From the NCBI GenBank assembly GCA_050084985.1, contig JBITNC010000002.1, positions 3,348,001 through 3,412,000 of the forward strand: a DNA stretch of 64,000 nucleotides. Reading direction: 5' to 3'. Position 1 is the stretch's first letter, and the number at the start of each line of letters is the position of its first letter. Below are positions 1 to 10,756 of the stretch, piece after piece. The notes under the pieces were generated by a model. That model worked only from the letters and a program-made list of their open reading frames with translations, had not been told where the DNA came from and made no database searches. Origin of the DNA: Nageia nagi. Taxonomy: Eukaryota > Pinophyta. Both the position numbers and the translations under genes were made by a program.

Positions 1-350
1 AACGTGGGGGTCTAGTAGTGTCCCTAAGGGTGGCGCATGTACATAAGTGCTCATCCCATCTCTTAAGTGCTAAATGGACCTTGGGATTCCCACAATCATG
101 ATCGAGATCTCCAAGTACACTAAAACACCTATTCTATGCTTGGGAGGAAGATGTCCCACTTGGAGCTCACAGTGGGGTCCATTGACCCATTGAATCTTCT
201 ATCCCAAGTATTAATTTAAAGTACAATGCAATTACAAAAGAGACATTACAAGACTTGTCACATCTAGCTTGTGAAGTCTTAGAAAAACTTGAGGTTCCAA
301 ACTTGCAAAGTCCCAACAATATGCCCCCTTGGTTGTATAAATTACCCAAA
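1..350. repeat. Diverged interspersed repeat, copy A1
   Basis: About 200 bases here can be aligned by eye with 3480-3660. Shared landmarks in the same order are a run ending in ACTAAAACAC, then GGGAGGAAGATGTC, then GGGGTCCATTGACCC. The second copy reads ATAAAACAC, GGGAGATGTC and TTGGTCCTTTGAACCC. No open frame is supported. The two copies probably derive from one LTR-retroelement family, but LTR ends were not found. Confidence 0.45.
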
Positions 351-639
351 CACGTGAAATGCATCTCTTGTTTATTATGAAGAATCTATTACCTCTAGGA
401 TTTTTGTTTTGATATGCTAGGCGATTTCATCAAATGTCCCGAGACCAACAAACTCGCTAACAACCACCAAAACATGGTTTGTTCTTTTCGAAATGAGTCG
501 CCTTTCTAACTTCACCCTTGAATTGTCGTAGAAACAGTTCCATAGAGCGATTCACCATACTAAAGTATCAGCAGACTAACCTTAGACAACATTTTGCATC
601 ATACTCCCTCTTGATGCCAAAAGGGAGAATCAACAACCT

Positions 640-1881
640 CTATCTTTGTTAAAATGTGCATTAATTGCCCTTCTCTTGAAAAACTTCAACACAACATGCT
701 TTCCCCAAATAGTTTTGTGGATGTAATAACATCTCACCTCTATGAAACACATCAAATACAAATGCACACAAAACAATACTAATTCCACAGGGTAAAATCC
801 GATTTCTTTTATATTTTTGTCTTTTCAATAAAGAAAGCTTGCAACTACAACAAATTATAGGTAACAGAGACAATGCATTACAATTGTATGTAAGCAAGAG
901 AACTACAAATCACTAAACACACCTTGAAGATCTGTTCCAACAGTTGTAACACCTTCAAAACTCAAAACAAACCCCACAAGAACTGGAAAAACAACTGTAT
1001 ACTGGATTGTCTGAACAAAACACACCTCTATCTTGCTGAACAAAGGCTGATATGCCCAAAATTGTGCCAATACTGGATTGTCTTCACCAAAGCTAAGCTT
1101 GAACATGGCTACCTTGATAGTTCTGGCCCTTATAACCTACAAAACAGTCCTCTCAAGGCTGATATCTTACTCCAATCGCCTCCAAAGGCTGGATCTCTAC
1201 ACGTAAACTTCTAACTTGCCCTCCAATAGGCAGATCTACACTTTAGCTTCAATGATGCTCCTCAAATCAAGCCCAAATCACCAACCCTGATGTGGATTGG
1301 TCAGATCCAATGATTAGATAGCTCTAGGATCTAATCCTTCAAGCCTCCATTGAATTGATCTCCAATGGGAACCCCAAGAAACTCCAACATAATGCAAGAG
1401 TCCAAAAGAGCAAAGCTCTTCCAAATTCCAAATTCTCCAAATTCACCCCTTCCAAATGACCAACTCTTCCTCTTAAATAGTCTTGGAAATCTTAATTTAA
1501 GCCTCTTGATAGTTACAAAAGTCTGCCTCGTAATAGTTACAAATCCTCTCCTATGGCAGTTACAAAAGTATGAAATAGTATCTTAGACTTTGACCTCATA
1601 ACAGTTACTTTTGCCAAAATGGCAGCTACAAATACTAGAGACATTTAATACTGCCTTATCATCCCAACCATGAAGCTAAAAACGTGTACCAAGTCAATGA
1701 CATTATTTAATACCTTTTTTCTTGTCCCAAAACTATTCTAAATACATAACCAACTCCCTAAACACTTATACTAACAATAAAACTTCTCAAAACACACTAA
1801 CCCACCCCTTAGAGGCCCACAAACACAACAAAACATAAATTTGAAATGTTTACAAGGCTGGAAATATTTAGGGACATTACA
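640..1881 (-). mobile_element. Gypsy-type LTR, minus orientation
   Basis: Read on the minus strand this begins TGTAATGTCCC at 1881-1871, the same start signature as the LTR at 10151. It has a TATA-like CTATTTAAGA at 1480-1471. It begins immediately after a copia RNase H reading frame is cut at its KHIE motif, which marks an insertion point. Near 640-600 the minus strand reads TTTTGGCATCAAGAGGGAG, possibly the primer-binding region, so the internal part would run off the left edge. No second LTR is in the window. The lower boundary is uncertain. Confidence 0.45.
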
Positions 1882-2040
1882 CTCTATGTGCTTGCACTTG
1901 GAGTGAAACATTGGACTCTTTTGTAATTGTATAGCACTCTTGCTATCACAAACACTTATCATTGCCCCTTCTAGTTCTTTTGCAAGTCCTCGAAAGTTCT
2001 TCTTAACCCCATTTTTTGACATCAAGTTGATGTTGCTATA
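1882..2040 (-). pseudogene. Ty1/copia RNase H fragment
   Basis: The minus-strand translation contains CDSKSAIQLQKSPMF followed by HSKCKHIE. This corresponds to the copia RNase H segment usually seen as CDNQSAI...NPVFH...KHIE. The frame is lost exactly where the TGTAATGTCCC LTR starts. Only about 50 residues of the polyprotein remain. It is a non-functional remnant, and the catalytic Asp of the CD motif is still visible. Confidence 0.7.
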
Positions 2041-2329
2041 ATATACACTTATTTGTCAGCCATGCTATGATTGATTGTTGCATTGAACTCCAAATCATAG
2101 TTGTGAAATGTGGATTTGGCCAATATTTGTTTGCGTTGAAAATGACAAGATTCGGTGATTATTTGAGAAAAAAGTTGCAAATAAGAATCCAAAAAAAATC
2201 TGATTTGAAATAAGTGCAGCATATTTTTTTCATTAAATATGAAAAATACATAGTGTTACATCAAAATACATAGAATTTTTTTTATTACAAACACATCAAT
2301 GATGTGCTCTCGTTTACCCCCTTCCCTTC

Positions 2330-2720
2330 ATTGTTGTTGTGGATGTATGTGCTTGCACTTGTTCTTATTCCATGGTTGCATGTTCTTATGTTTCCTTGCT
2401 CTCAATGCATGCAACATCATTAGGTGAGAAGAAATCATCCCCTCTTGTTGGTTGCCTAGTTTCATATTTTGTGATCTATTCAAAAGTAGAATCAATCTTA
2501 TCCAAATCATTCGCATCATGATTGACTCTCTCTATTTGTTTATATACCAAATTGTTCAGCTGTTCTTGAGCCAAATTATTGTGCTTTTGGAGTGTATGTG
2601 CTCAAACATACTCCAATAGTGCTCACATGTAGAATAGCTGTAAGGTTGGGATAAAATTTGGATTGCTACTTGTTGGAGGAGAGGCGCTCTCTCACCAAAG
2701 GACTCCCATCATATAATTGA
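2330..2720 (-). pseudogene. hAT transposase C-terminal (dimerisation) fragment
   Basis: Minus-strand frames give the pattern of the hAT C-terminal dimerisation domain. There is a decayed stretch matching the family's W-W...P.L...A..IL.Q...S..CER..S.F..IH.KKRN region, then AQEQLNNLVYKQIERVNHD. That last piece is typical of the family segment N.L....LNDLVYV.YN. Two frame changes are needed to read through. It may be the tail of the same hAT copy as the DUF659-type fragment at 3950-4910, separated by foreign repeat sequence. Confidence 0.55.
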
Positions 2721-3370
2721 AAAAAAAATACTAAATTAACAATCAATCACTTTTAGAAAACTTCCAACAAAAATAAAAGATAAAATAAATGTTACCTGGA
2801 TTTTGAGTTATGCATGACTTAAATGTAAAATGGACTTGAAAAAAGATAGGCTTTTACATTTTTCTAGATCTGCAACGCTCTGTAATGTTCCAAATTATAA
2901 AAATTAGGAATTCACACAAATTGCATCAATAAATTCAAGAAGACACCAATTATGGACGCCAATAAATCAGATCTGAAATTTATATTGCTCAAATAATGTA
3001 GTACAATGCTCAAAATAGCATCCAAGGGTGCTCTAGGGCTGGACGAATCACTCTAGGACACAAAAATGGGGCAGAGAAGGCCCAAAGGGCTAGATGTTTG
3101 GCTTATTGGCCAGATTTGATGCTCCCACAAACTCCACTTCACCCCCAAAGGCCGATGTCACATTCCTGGGGTTGTTATCTCCTAGATCTGAATGTTGAAA
3201 GTCTCCACAAGGTTTGGCAGAAGCTTAATGAGGCTTCACCGAGGGCACGAAAGCTTGATGAGGCTTTCGATCCTCCTTAGGGCACGATGAGCTGGATGAG
3301 GCTCCCCGATCCAATAGAAAATAAAGGTTGGCAGCCAAGTCCACAAGAAGATGAATGAATAACTAAAGAT
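2721..3370. other. Spacer without recognisable gene
   Basis: I see no supported coding region. The stretch 3060-3370 is less AT-rich and contains loosely repeated GGCTTCACCGAGGGCACGA/GGCTTTCGATCCTCC-like segments. They look like degenerate short repeats. It probably belongs to the same repeat unit as 3371-3720. Confidence 0.4.
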
Positions 3371-3720
3371 GTCCACCTCTAGTGCATCCTTCTCCCCTTA
3401 TAGCTAGATGTCCAATTTTGGGATCTATATCCCACCTCGTAGTCATGCACACTTGGACGTCTCACATCAAGGGCTAGATCTCACCTTGGAGTTATGCCAG
3501 ATTGGACGTCTCATCTCTAGGCACATGAATTGACCTTGAGATCACAATAATCACATCTAGATGAAATAAAACACTCCTATCTTATTCAAGGAGGGAGATG
3601 TCTCAAATTTGGGTTCACAATTGGTCCTTTGAACCCACAAGCTCCTATCCTTGAGATCTATGCCTAAGGAAAAAATCTAAATAGAATAAGTCATTCTAGG
3701 AGAGAGTTGCCTTACTAATG
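3371..3720. repeat. Diverged interspersed repeat, copy A2
   Basis: Homologous to the repeat at 1-350 in the same orientation (see that entry). It lies between two hAT transposase fragments (2330-2720 and 3950-4910, both minus), so it may be an insertion into one hAT copy. No clear boundaries or target duplication were found. Confidence 0.45.
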
Positions 3721-3949
3721 GAGGAATTACAATGCTTCAATATTATTAAAATATTCCTAAATAGCAAATCAGTTCTAATTATTACAAGATGTATTGAAAT
3801 ATATTTTAATCACTATCCAAAGGGGAATGTCCTACTCCAAGAGGTCCCACCATATGATTGTCATGCTTTGTCCAATTTTGGAACATTACATGCTCTTTGT
3901 ATATCATCTGTTTTTTGTTCATCTTGGACCTTCCTCTTTGATTCAAACA

Positions 3950-4910
3950 TATAGGCTATTGAGAATCTTCTCATGAGCCACAAATGCATCATCAAAAATA
4001 TATTAATAGCCCACTCCATGAATGGGCTTATGGAGTTAACTTCACCATCTATAGTCAATCAACTCCCAAAAAGGGCAGACTTCTCCTTTATGTTTTCATA
4101 ATACCCTGGAATGACCTCCTTGGTGTTGTCCATGGCCTCATATCAATTGGTGGTTTGTCTTGAATATCAACAATTTAAAAAAAAATTCACCAATGGTTTA
4201 AGTACCTCGATATATGAATGAAACAAATGTTAAAAATTTGACTTTCAAAAAACAAATTGAAATCAGCAACGACTACTAACTTGGATAATTTCATTTGAAG
4301 TATTTCAAAAACCTTCATAAGAAATTATACTCTGTCCATTCCTACCAAACAAACATCCTCTTCAACCCTACTCTTTTGGAACGAAGGCTCCTAAATGTGA
4401 AGAAGTTGGTGGCAAATAATGTGACACCAAGTTGAACGGTCTCCCTCCCATCCGTATGCTGCCTCATAAAGTTGAGAACCCACAAATGATTTTAGATGAA
4501 GTTTGTAAATTTTTTGCATTGTTCAACGCTTTCTTGACCCAACTTATTTTTCCAATATCCTTCAATATAAGGTCAATGCAATAGGCTGCGCAAATCGGAC
4601 ACTCAATTTTTTTGGTTGTTTCAACAAGGGGAATAGTATTTTTAAAATCAATAGATGCATCTAAAAAACATAATAATGAAACCCTTCCTCACCCATATTT
4701 TTTTGGTTCTCAATAAGTAGATGCACATCTTCATATTTTGGAGGTTTGAACCATGCCCCAAAATTTGTCAAAGCTTTCTTCATAGCTACAGCATTATATG
4801 GGATGTTCAATTTTACCAAAAATTTTCCATAGCTTTTCTTACCTCTGCATGCATCTTTTGGTTCCACTTGGTCACCTCAAGAGATTGTTTGCCTCTTGCC
4901 ACTTTGGCAG
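3950..4910 (-). pseudogene. hAT-family transposase pseudogene (DUF659 type)
   Basis: Three consecutive blocks on the minus strand fit plant hAT transposases. At 4867-4700 is a DUF659-like segment with KFLVKLNIPYNAV and WFKPPKYEDVHLL. At 4600-4540 is CPICAAYCIDLILKDIGK, matching the family's CAAHC.DL.LEDIGK. At 4490-4370 is LNFMRQHTDGRE followed by GVTLFATNF and SLRSKR. A further block near 4100-4000 retains IDYRW and LHKPIHGVGY with stops between. The segment that usually carries DNASNY between the first two blocks is missing, so this is an internally deleted, inactive copy. The frame must shift several times. Confidence 0.7.
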
Positions 4911-5029
4911 TTAAGAGAAATATAAAAAATGAACTTGCAGCAGATTGTGACTGAGCTAGAATCAGTTGCTGTGATTGTGACTGCAAGCTATAATGGACTT
5001 CAACCATAGAGAAACTTTTACAGCTGTAG

Positions 5030-5230
5030 TTTGGTGATAAAGTCTTGTGAGGACCTAACAGTTTGGTGAAAGTGTATTTAGTCTGTTTCTGTATAGCACA
5101 ATATTGAAGATAAATCTCTCCATTATCAACAAGCTGATAGATGTAGTAAGCATGTACCTCAATGTGTCTTCTTCTACCATGATACATAGGTTTCTGTACA
5201 AACTTCAGTACACTCTGATTGTTTCAATAA
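5030..5230 (-). pseudogene. Ty1/copia RNase H C-terminal fragment
   Basis: The minus-strand frame reads NQSVLKFVQKPMYHGRRRHI, then HAYYIYQLVDNGEIYLQYC and TKYTFTKLLG. This is the end of a copia RNase H domain (family pattern: P.YH.R.RHIEV..HFIR..V..G.I.L.YC.T..Q.AD..TK.L). It belongs to a different copia lineage from the elements further right, whose equivalent reads KHIE. It abuts the hAT fragment without visible target duplication. Confidence 0.7.
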
Positions 5231-5474
5231 TTTGAGGTAGTCTGGAACTGCTAAATTTGCAGTTCAACCATTGCTGCATAATTTAACAATTGTCATCCAT
5301 TCCATCCATTCCCAAGAAGATTCTTTGGTTCTTTTTCATTACAAAATGACATTTAGAGTAATGATTTCCTCACGAGAAAATTACAGCTTTTGGGACACTG
5401 CAAGTGACGAAGATAGTTTCAAAGCGACAAAGTGCACATGGAAATAAAATGTCTATATGGAAGTGTGCATATAT

Positions 5475-6444
5475 CAGGGAAACATGGGGATGCGTCTCCC
5501 CACCTGAGGAACACGTTTCCCCGTCCCCTCGTCCCCAAGAACATGGGGACGTTACCCTTTTTGGGGAATGACAGGTGCCCTCCTAGAAACGTGTCCAGGT
5601 TTTAGGGAGCCATTTGACTGTCCTCAGGGATGGTCAGTCGTCCCCCTTTACTTTATAACATCAAAATTATAATTTTAATAATTTTATTTATGTAAAGCAG
5701 AGAACCTAGTTGCAGTGCATAGCTCTCTTCACCTTTGTGTGAGAGTTAAGCAAGAGTACAAAGCATCTCCAGCTGCTCGATGGGATGTAAATCTAGAGGA
5801 TCCGAGCCAGATTGATGAGGATGAGGGTCAAGAGGAGTTTATTCAGTTGCATGATGTTGAGGAGGATAGCTTCTCAGATAGATTAGTAGAGGATGAGCCA
5901 TTGGACTTAGAGTCATCAGGCTTAGACCAATAGTTTTCCTTTAGTTTTCATTTTGACTTCATGTATGACATTATGTTCATTTTGACTTCACATATGAGTC
6001 ATGACATTAATTATTAATATTATGTACTTGATTCAACTTAATGACATTATATAATTATGTGTCATTGATTATGCTATTAGCCTATTGCTCATTCGTATTT
6101 GAATATTGTTATTTTAGTAACTTAGTTTCACTTTCAAATTTCAGTATTCTGAGTTCTCAATTTTGTATTTTTATTTTTAGTATTTACTATCTGATATTTA
6201 ATTTCATATTTGATTTCAAATTGAATGTTTCATTAATAAATTCAATTATTGATTAAGTTGATGAATTGATAATATGAATGAAGATTATAGAATTAGAAAC
6301 TAAACTATCTTTATTTCTAAAAAATCTGAAATTTCTGGAAATTTTTACTAGTTATACATCTTCCGTTTCCGAGCCATCCCCTAAAATCAGGTCCCCGTAC
6401 CCTACCGTCCCCGTACCCCCATACCCGACCCATGTGTAACCTTG
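5475..6444 (+). mobile_element. Internally deleted hAT transposon (970 bp) with TIRs and TSD
   Basis: The left end is CAGGGAAACATGGGG. The right end read inward from the other strand is CAAGGTTACACATGGG, so the termini are imperfect inverted repeats. Flanking 8-mers are GCATATAT (5467-5474) and GCGTATAT (6445-6452), seven of eight identical, as expected for a hAT target duplication. Subterminal C-rich runs (CCCCGTCCCC on the left; CCCCGTACCC twice on the right) are typical of hAT ends. Inside is only the last part of a transposase (5690-5933). The element lies upstream of the alpha-amylase exons, possibly in an intron of that gene. Confidence 0.78.
5690..5933 (+). pseudogene. hAT transposase last exon (dimerisation tail)
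   Basis: The frame reads AENLVAVHSSLHL, then ARWDV, then an acidic tail rich in D and E up to a TAG at 5931-5933. hAT dimerisation domains end with a very similar DLVYVHSNLRL...WDV plus acidic tail. The coding segment follows an AT-rich tract ending in AAAGCAG, which resembles an intron 3' splice site. The deletion that shortened the element therefore probably joined the left terminus to the last intron. BED zinc finger and catalytic domains are absent, so it is not an active transposase. Confidence 0.7.
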
Positions 6445-6452
6445 GCGTATAT

Positions 6453-7670
6453 ATAAAGCCATCTTGAGAATCTAGTGTTAGTTCAAAAGGTCTAAGGAAG
6501 ATTATTTGTTAAGGGGGTAGCATGTTATGATACTTAGGAGGGTATATTAGGTGTATATGAGAGGAACTTTAAGGTTTTGAGAATATAATGTATTCTATAG
6601 TGGGTGCGCATATTATATTGCATATGGGATTTAATGCAAATAAATAATTAATGGTTGACTTGTAGAATATATTTCTAGGAGGATTTACTATGTACGATAT
6701 TATTATTGGTAGGCATATGAATAGAAGGAAGATAACAATATAATATGGTTATGGAAAGTATATTAAAGGATTTGTACTTGGGATGTTTTCTTTTGAAGTG
6801 TCTATTGGAAATCCCTTTCTCAAGGAATACTTTATGGTGTTTCCCTACCTTAAGGGTTTTGTAGACACTTAAAATTGCTTTTTAGGTATTTAAAATGATT
6901 TTATTTAAATATTCTATTTGATTTATGTAAAATGTCAAATTGGATTCATTATTGGTAAATCAAGGCTAATTTAAGTGATTTTTTCTAATTTAACATGATT
7001 TCTGTACACATTGTTTTATGTGGATCCATCAAGGTGAAATCAAAATCAAATTTGCGAATCTTTTGTAAAGCAGTTCCAAATGCTCATTTCAGATATGAAA
7101 AATCATGAGCAATTATCATCACAACTTGTCACAAGAGAAGCAGTAATGCAAAATCATCTTTCATCATCATGGCAATATCATTAGTATCATCCAAGTGCTT
7201 GAAAAAAGCAAACTGCCTTGGTCTGCTTCGCATTTATTTTTATGTGCATATCTGAAACTGACATTTGATTCTACATACAACTTAGATTTTTGTAGCTGTA
7301 TGCCACATTTGAAGGGTCCTTAGTTGTTGTATTTATTACTTGTATATATTTCTGAAGCATGTGTTGTTTAGTTCGACTCCATCTTGTTTTTAACATTTAA
7401 CTAAAATAATTTCCTACTGCATGGCTTTTGTTGGTATCTTTTGTTTCCCTTTACGATATAGTATCTATACTGATGAATGTTGATCTACCCACTGACCCTG
7501 ATTAATCTTTTTATTTTTATTTTTTTTGTCAAAATGGTGACCAAACTTGTCATATTCGAAGACTAGCTACTTGAGCTTACCCTTCGATAATTTTTCATTA
7601 TTGGATGGAGATTTAAAATATTGTTTAGGATGTGCTTTCCTTAACGTATTGGAAATTGGGTGAGCAACAG
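6453..7670 (+). other. Presumed intron/upstream sequence of the amylase gene
   Basis: No coding segment is visible, although a plant alpha-amylase must have further exons upstream. It ends at an AG (7669-7670) directly before the first recognised exon. This may be the 3' part of a long intron that also contains the hAT element. That is inference from exon phase and position only. Confidence 0.4.
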
Positions 7671-7838
7671 GGACACTGGAGGTTTCCTGCTGGGAAAGAA
7701 ATTCAGGGTTACGCATACATTTTGACACATCCTGGAACTCCAACAGTATTCTATGATCATCTGTTTTCACATAATTGTGATGGAATTTCTGCTCTTGTCG
7801 CTTTAAGAAAACGTGCAGGAATCCATTGCCGCAGTGTG
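7671..7838 (+). CDS. AMY3: Alpha-amylase (plastid AMY3-like), penultimate exon
   Basis: This 168-base exon (56 codons, phase 0) encodes GHWRFPAGKEIQGYAYILTH and continues PGTPTVFYDHLFSH. It is the end of the amylase (beta/alpha)8 barrel in glycoside hydrolase family 13. The preceding AG at 7669-7670 and the GT donor at 7839-7840 (GTG^GTAAGG) frame it exactly. Plant alpha-amylases have the QGHWRFP.G...QGYAYILTHPG block just after the DNHD catalytic motif, which would sit in the preceding, unseen exon. The enzyme cleaves internal alpha-1,4 bonds of starch. AMY3-type proteins act in the chloroplast. The AMY3 assignment rests mainly on the next exon. Nothing here is broken. Confidence 0.85.
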
Positions 7839-8097
7839 GTAAGGAGCCATGATTTATTTATCGAATATGATATTATCATCGGACATTTTTACTCTGAGCT
7901 CATACATACTTTGATATCACGTATTTCTATCATTAAAATGCAATTTCAGTAGTAATATTCCATTTTAGCTAATTCCTGGGCTGGCTGATAATATCTAAAT
8001 TGCACAACTAAGATTTCATTTGATTGTGTATGTTTTCTTCAGCAATCTATGCTTCTCTAGGCTTTTTGTAAAGGGAAATTCATTTGTCTTGCTGCAG

Positions 8098-8256
8098 GTT
8101 CATATAGAAAAGGCAGAAAAAGATGTCTATGCAGCAAATATTGATGACCGAGTTCTAGTGAAGATTGGCCCTGGGCACTATCAACCCTCAAACAACTCTT
8201 CCAAGTGGAATTTGGCAACAGAGGGCCAAGATTACAAGGTTTGGGAGGCGTCGTGA
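8098..8256 (+). CDS. AMY3: Alpha-amylase (plastid AMY3-like), last exon
   Basis: A 259-base intron (7839-8097, GT...TGCAG) separates this exon from the previous one. It encodes 52 residues and a TGA stop at 8254-8256, beginning VHIEKAEKDVYAANIDDRVL. It contains KIGPGHYQP and ends EGQDYKVWEAS. This is the C-terminal antiparallel beta domain. The KIGPGHY.P and DYKVWE.S endings match the plastid AMY3 class better than the secreted AMY1 or cytosolic AMY2 classes, which is recalled family knowledge. The frame and splice sites are intact, so this is probably the 3' end of a working gene. A truncated pseudogene copy cannot be excluded because earlier exons are not in view. Confidence 0.87.
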   Translation, partial: VHIEKAEKDVYAANIDDRVLVKIGPGHYQPSNNSSKWNLATEGQDYKVWEAS

Positions 8257-9414
8257 ATTCCAGTTTAGACTTAATGACTATGTAAAACCTTATAGTTAAA
8301 TGTCATGTATGGTCTGTCAGAAAATAGAATGAATTTAGTTAAGCACATATCTAGTCCTAAGGACTGGAGCTAGGCAGAATGAACCCCCTAGTATTTATAA
8401 TAGATGGATTGCCCTATCTAAGGGCCAATGCAAGGACATTTTGAAGCTTTATGAAAGTAGTATCGTCTATAGTCTATTCTTTATGGTAAGAGGGCAAGTT
8501 CAGTCTTTTGCGTGTATCTGTTGTTATAAAACCAATGTATTTATATGTATTTTTAAGTAGTTTTGACTCTTTGAGTCCTGTTTTCTTCGGAATTCTTTTT
8601 GTTATGAATTATGCTAATCGGTTTATGCTACGAGTACATCTTTGAAATTGATTTGTAGTAAGCTAAAGATTGACTTGGCCTATGGTGTAATAACATTTAA
8701 TTGTCATTAGACCGTATGGCTAACTAAATTTTAATGCATTTAACATAAGAATAGTAAGCTACAATCAATGTGGAGTCCCTTTCAAACATAAAAGTCGAAA
8801 CTGTCAAACATGAATAAATGAAGGGTAAGACCATAACATGAACTTTAAACCACCATCATTTTATTGATAAAACCATATCTAATATTAATTTATATATACT
8901 TTTTATACCTATCAGCTTTTGCGTACATTTTTTCCTGTTATAGTTGGTTATCATTTCAAAGAGAGACAAAAACAAGAATATTATCCCAAAAAAAGGGTAA
9001 TATACGCGTATTATTTTCTTATTATTTATAACAATTTACAATGGCATCTTTTTGTGGATTTTTAACAATTTGATTCATAAATAAAAATCATACAAATATG
9101 TTATATTTTTTAGTTTGAGGAATTTATAAAAGCCATGTTTACAAATACTTTGTATCTACATTAAATTATTCGAATTTGTTGAATTTTCTTCTCAATTGAA
9201 TTTTATCGAATTTAAAAAATTCTTGCCTTCTATAGTATCTTTGGCCTTTTTTTCTTGTTTTTTTTGAACTGTTACCGAATTTTAAAATTTGGTTTCAAAC
9301 CGTATTTCTAAAAAAGTTGTATGTATCAGATGTTTAAAAACGAGTAATTATTTGATAAAAGAATCATTATGTTGACTTTTAACATTGTTTTGAAAGAAAA
9401 AGTGGTTGAAGGTA
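8257..9414. other. 3' flank of the amylase gene, no further gene seen
   Basis: AT-rich sequence without a supported coding region or repeat. The proximal part should hold the amylase 3' UTR. I see no strong canonical AATAAA close to the stop (one occurs near 8812), so the poly(A) site is not assigned. Confidence 0.5.
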
Positions 9415-10150
9415 AAAAAAACATAATTCTCCCAGAGAATGAGAATTACAGAGCATCAAAGAAAAAGGAGGATCACAAAATTGATTAATTATTCTACGAG
9501 AGAGATCTTGTTAAAATAACAAGTATGTACAATAAGAACTATTGGACCATAACAACCAAACATCATTTGAACAATGAGATCATAAAAAATAATATGCTAA
9601 TAATAGTCGGATGGATCTTATCTGCAATAAAAACTAATCTAGCTAGGATAATTACCAATAGGAAATAAGAAATAAATATTCCCTAATATCCTAAAAGATA
9701 CTTAATAAAATTTACTCTAATACCCCTTTTTAAGTGATAATAAGAGGTAACAAAATACAAGTGGCATATCCATATGTATGAGTTTTGACAACAAGGTTTG
9801 ATAAAGTATTCATGTACAATATATCCAAAAAAATTTGTTGAAAAATGATGAAAAAACCACATGGAGAAAAAACCATCTCATAGTAGAGAAAAAAGGAGGA
9901 TGGAGAATGGTGATGTCCAAAATCATATGGATGCCTTGTCATCAAATTGAATGTCTCCCACAAGAAAGAAAGAAGCTACGAGGTGTACATCATAAATCTT
10001 CCTATTCCAAGAAAGTGTGAGGAGGGAACAAAATGAAGTCTAGTACTTGTGATGATGAATGAGGCTATGAAACATGTTAAAGTGAAGATGTCACCAACAA
10101 ACTATGAAGTGAAGATGTCACTAACAAACCACGAAGTGAAGAAGGCCTAA
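9415..10150 (-). mobile_element. 3' end of a minus-strand copia-like element (LTR plus 3' UTR)
   Basis: On the minus strand a purine tract AAAAAGGGG (about 9732-9724) is followed by sequence resembling an LTR: TATTAGAGTAAATTTTATT and, about 300 bases on, TGTAATTCTCATTCTCTGGG. The adjoining 9733-10150 would be its 3' untranslated part and contains short tandem repeats. It is cut by the gypsy-like LTR starting at 10151. No pol domain is present, so the assignment is tentative. Confidence 0.35.
10080..10145. repeat. 27-bp tandem repeat, 2.4 copies
   Basis: Units start at 10080, 10107 and 10134 (partial), with core AAGTGAAGATGTCAC. The first two units differ at three positions. It sits at the end of the presumed copia 3' untranslated region. 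Confidence 0.75.
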
Positions 10151-10756
10151 TGTTGTAATGTCCCCAATTTTGAGAAACCTTATAGAAGGCATAACTTTCA
10201 TCACAAGTCTTAATCACTGATTTGTCTTTTGGAATGGATGGAGAATCTTTTGTCAATTATTTTGATAGGTCACATGACATGTTTCCGTCAAGGAACGAGG
10301 GAGAAATGGACTTTTGAAGTTTGACCAGGAAATTAAGATTCTAATATTGCAACCCAGGAAAAGTCATCTAGAGTAAATTTATTTTATTCCAAGTTGACTA
10401 GGAGTTTAATTATTGGTGATTTCAAGGTAACGACACCTATAAAAGGAGGAGAGATTCACCACTTAAGTATCATCATAATTTGACATTTGATCATGGATCA
10501 TCTAGGAGTTGGGGTTGCTCCCCTCTTTTCCTTCTAAGGACTAAGGTTTCTCCCTAACCTAAAAGTGGCATATTCATAATTACATTCACTTGGAGAGCTT
10601 GCACCAACCTTGGAAGACCTTTTAGCCCTAGTGTTAGGATCTTGGAGCCATCTTGGATCTTGTACCAACCTTTAGGAGTCTTGGTTGAACATTTTGGAGT
10701 CTTGAGCTTTGCCCTAGAACTTGTTACAGGCTTGTTACAACCCTATATTATTCTTG
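10151..10756 (+). mobile_element. Gypsy-like LTR, left half (interrupted by copia A)
   Basis: Begins TGTTGTAATGTCCCCAATTT and has a TATA box TATAAAAG at 10438-10445. The LTR is cut at 10756 by copia A and resumes at 19140. The 5-base TCTTG at 10752-10756 is duplicated at 19135-19139. Joined, the LTR is about 960 bases and ends near 19496, seven bases before a TGGTATCAAAGC primer-binding site. The LTR family is inferred from this layout; no partner LTR was found. Confidence 0.6.

Noticed and set aside
4813-5187. A 124-codon minus-strand open frame that looks like one gene
   Set aside because: Its first third is the end of a copia RNase H, and its last part overlaps the hAT fragment in another frame. 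The open frame spans a junction by chance.
10080-10145. Coding repeat protein
   Set aside because: 27-base units are in frame, but stops follow on both sides and it lies in a presumed 3' untranslated region.
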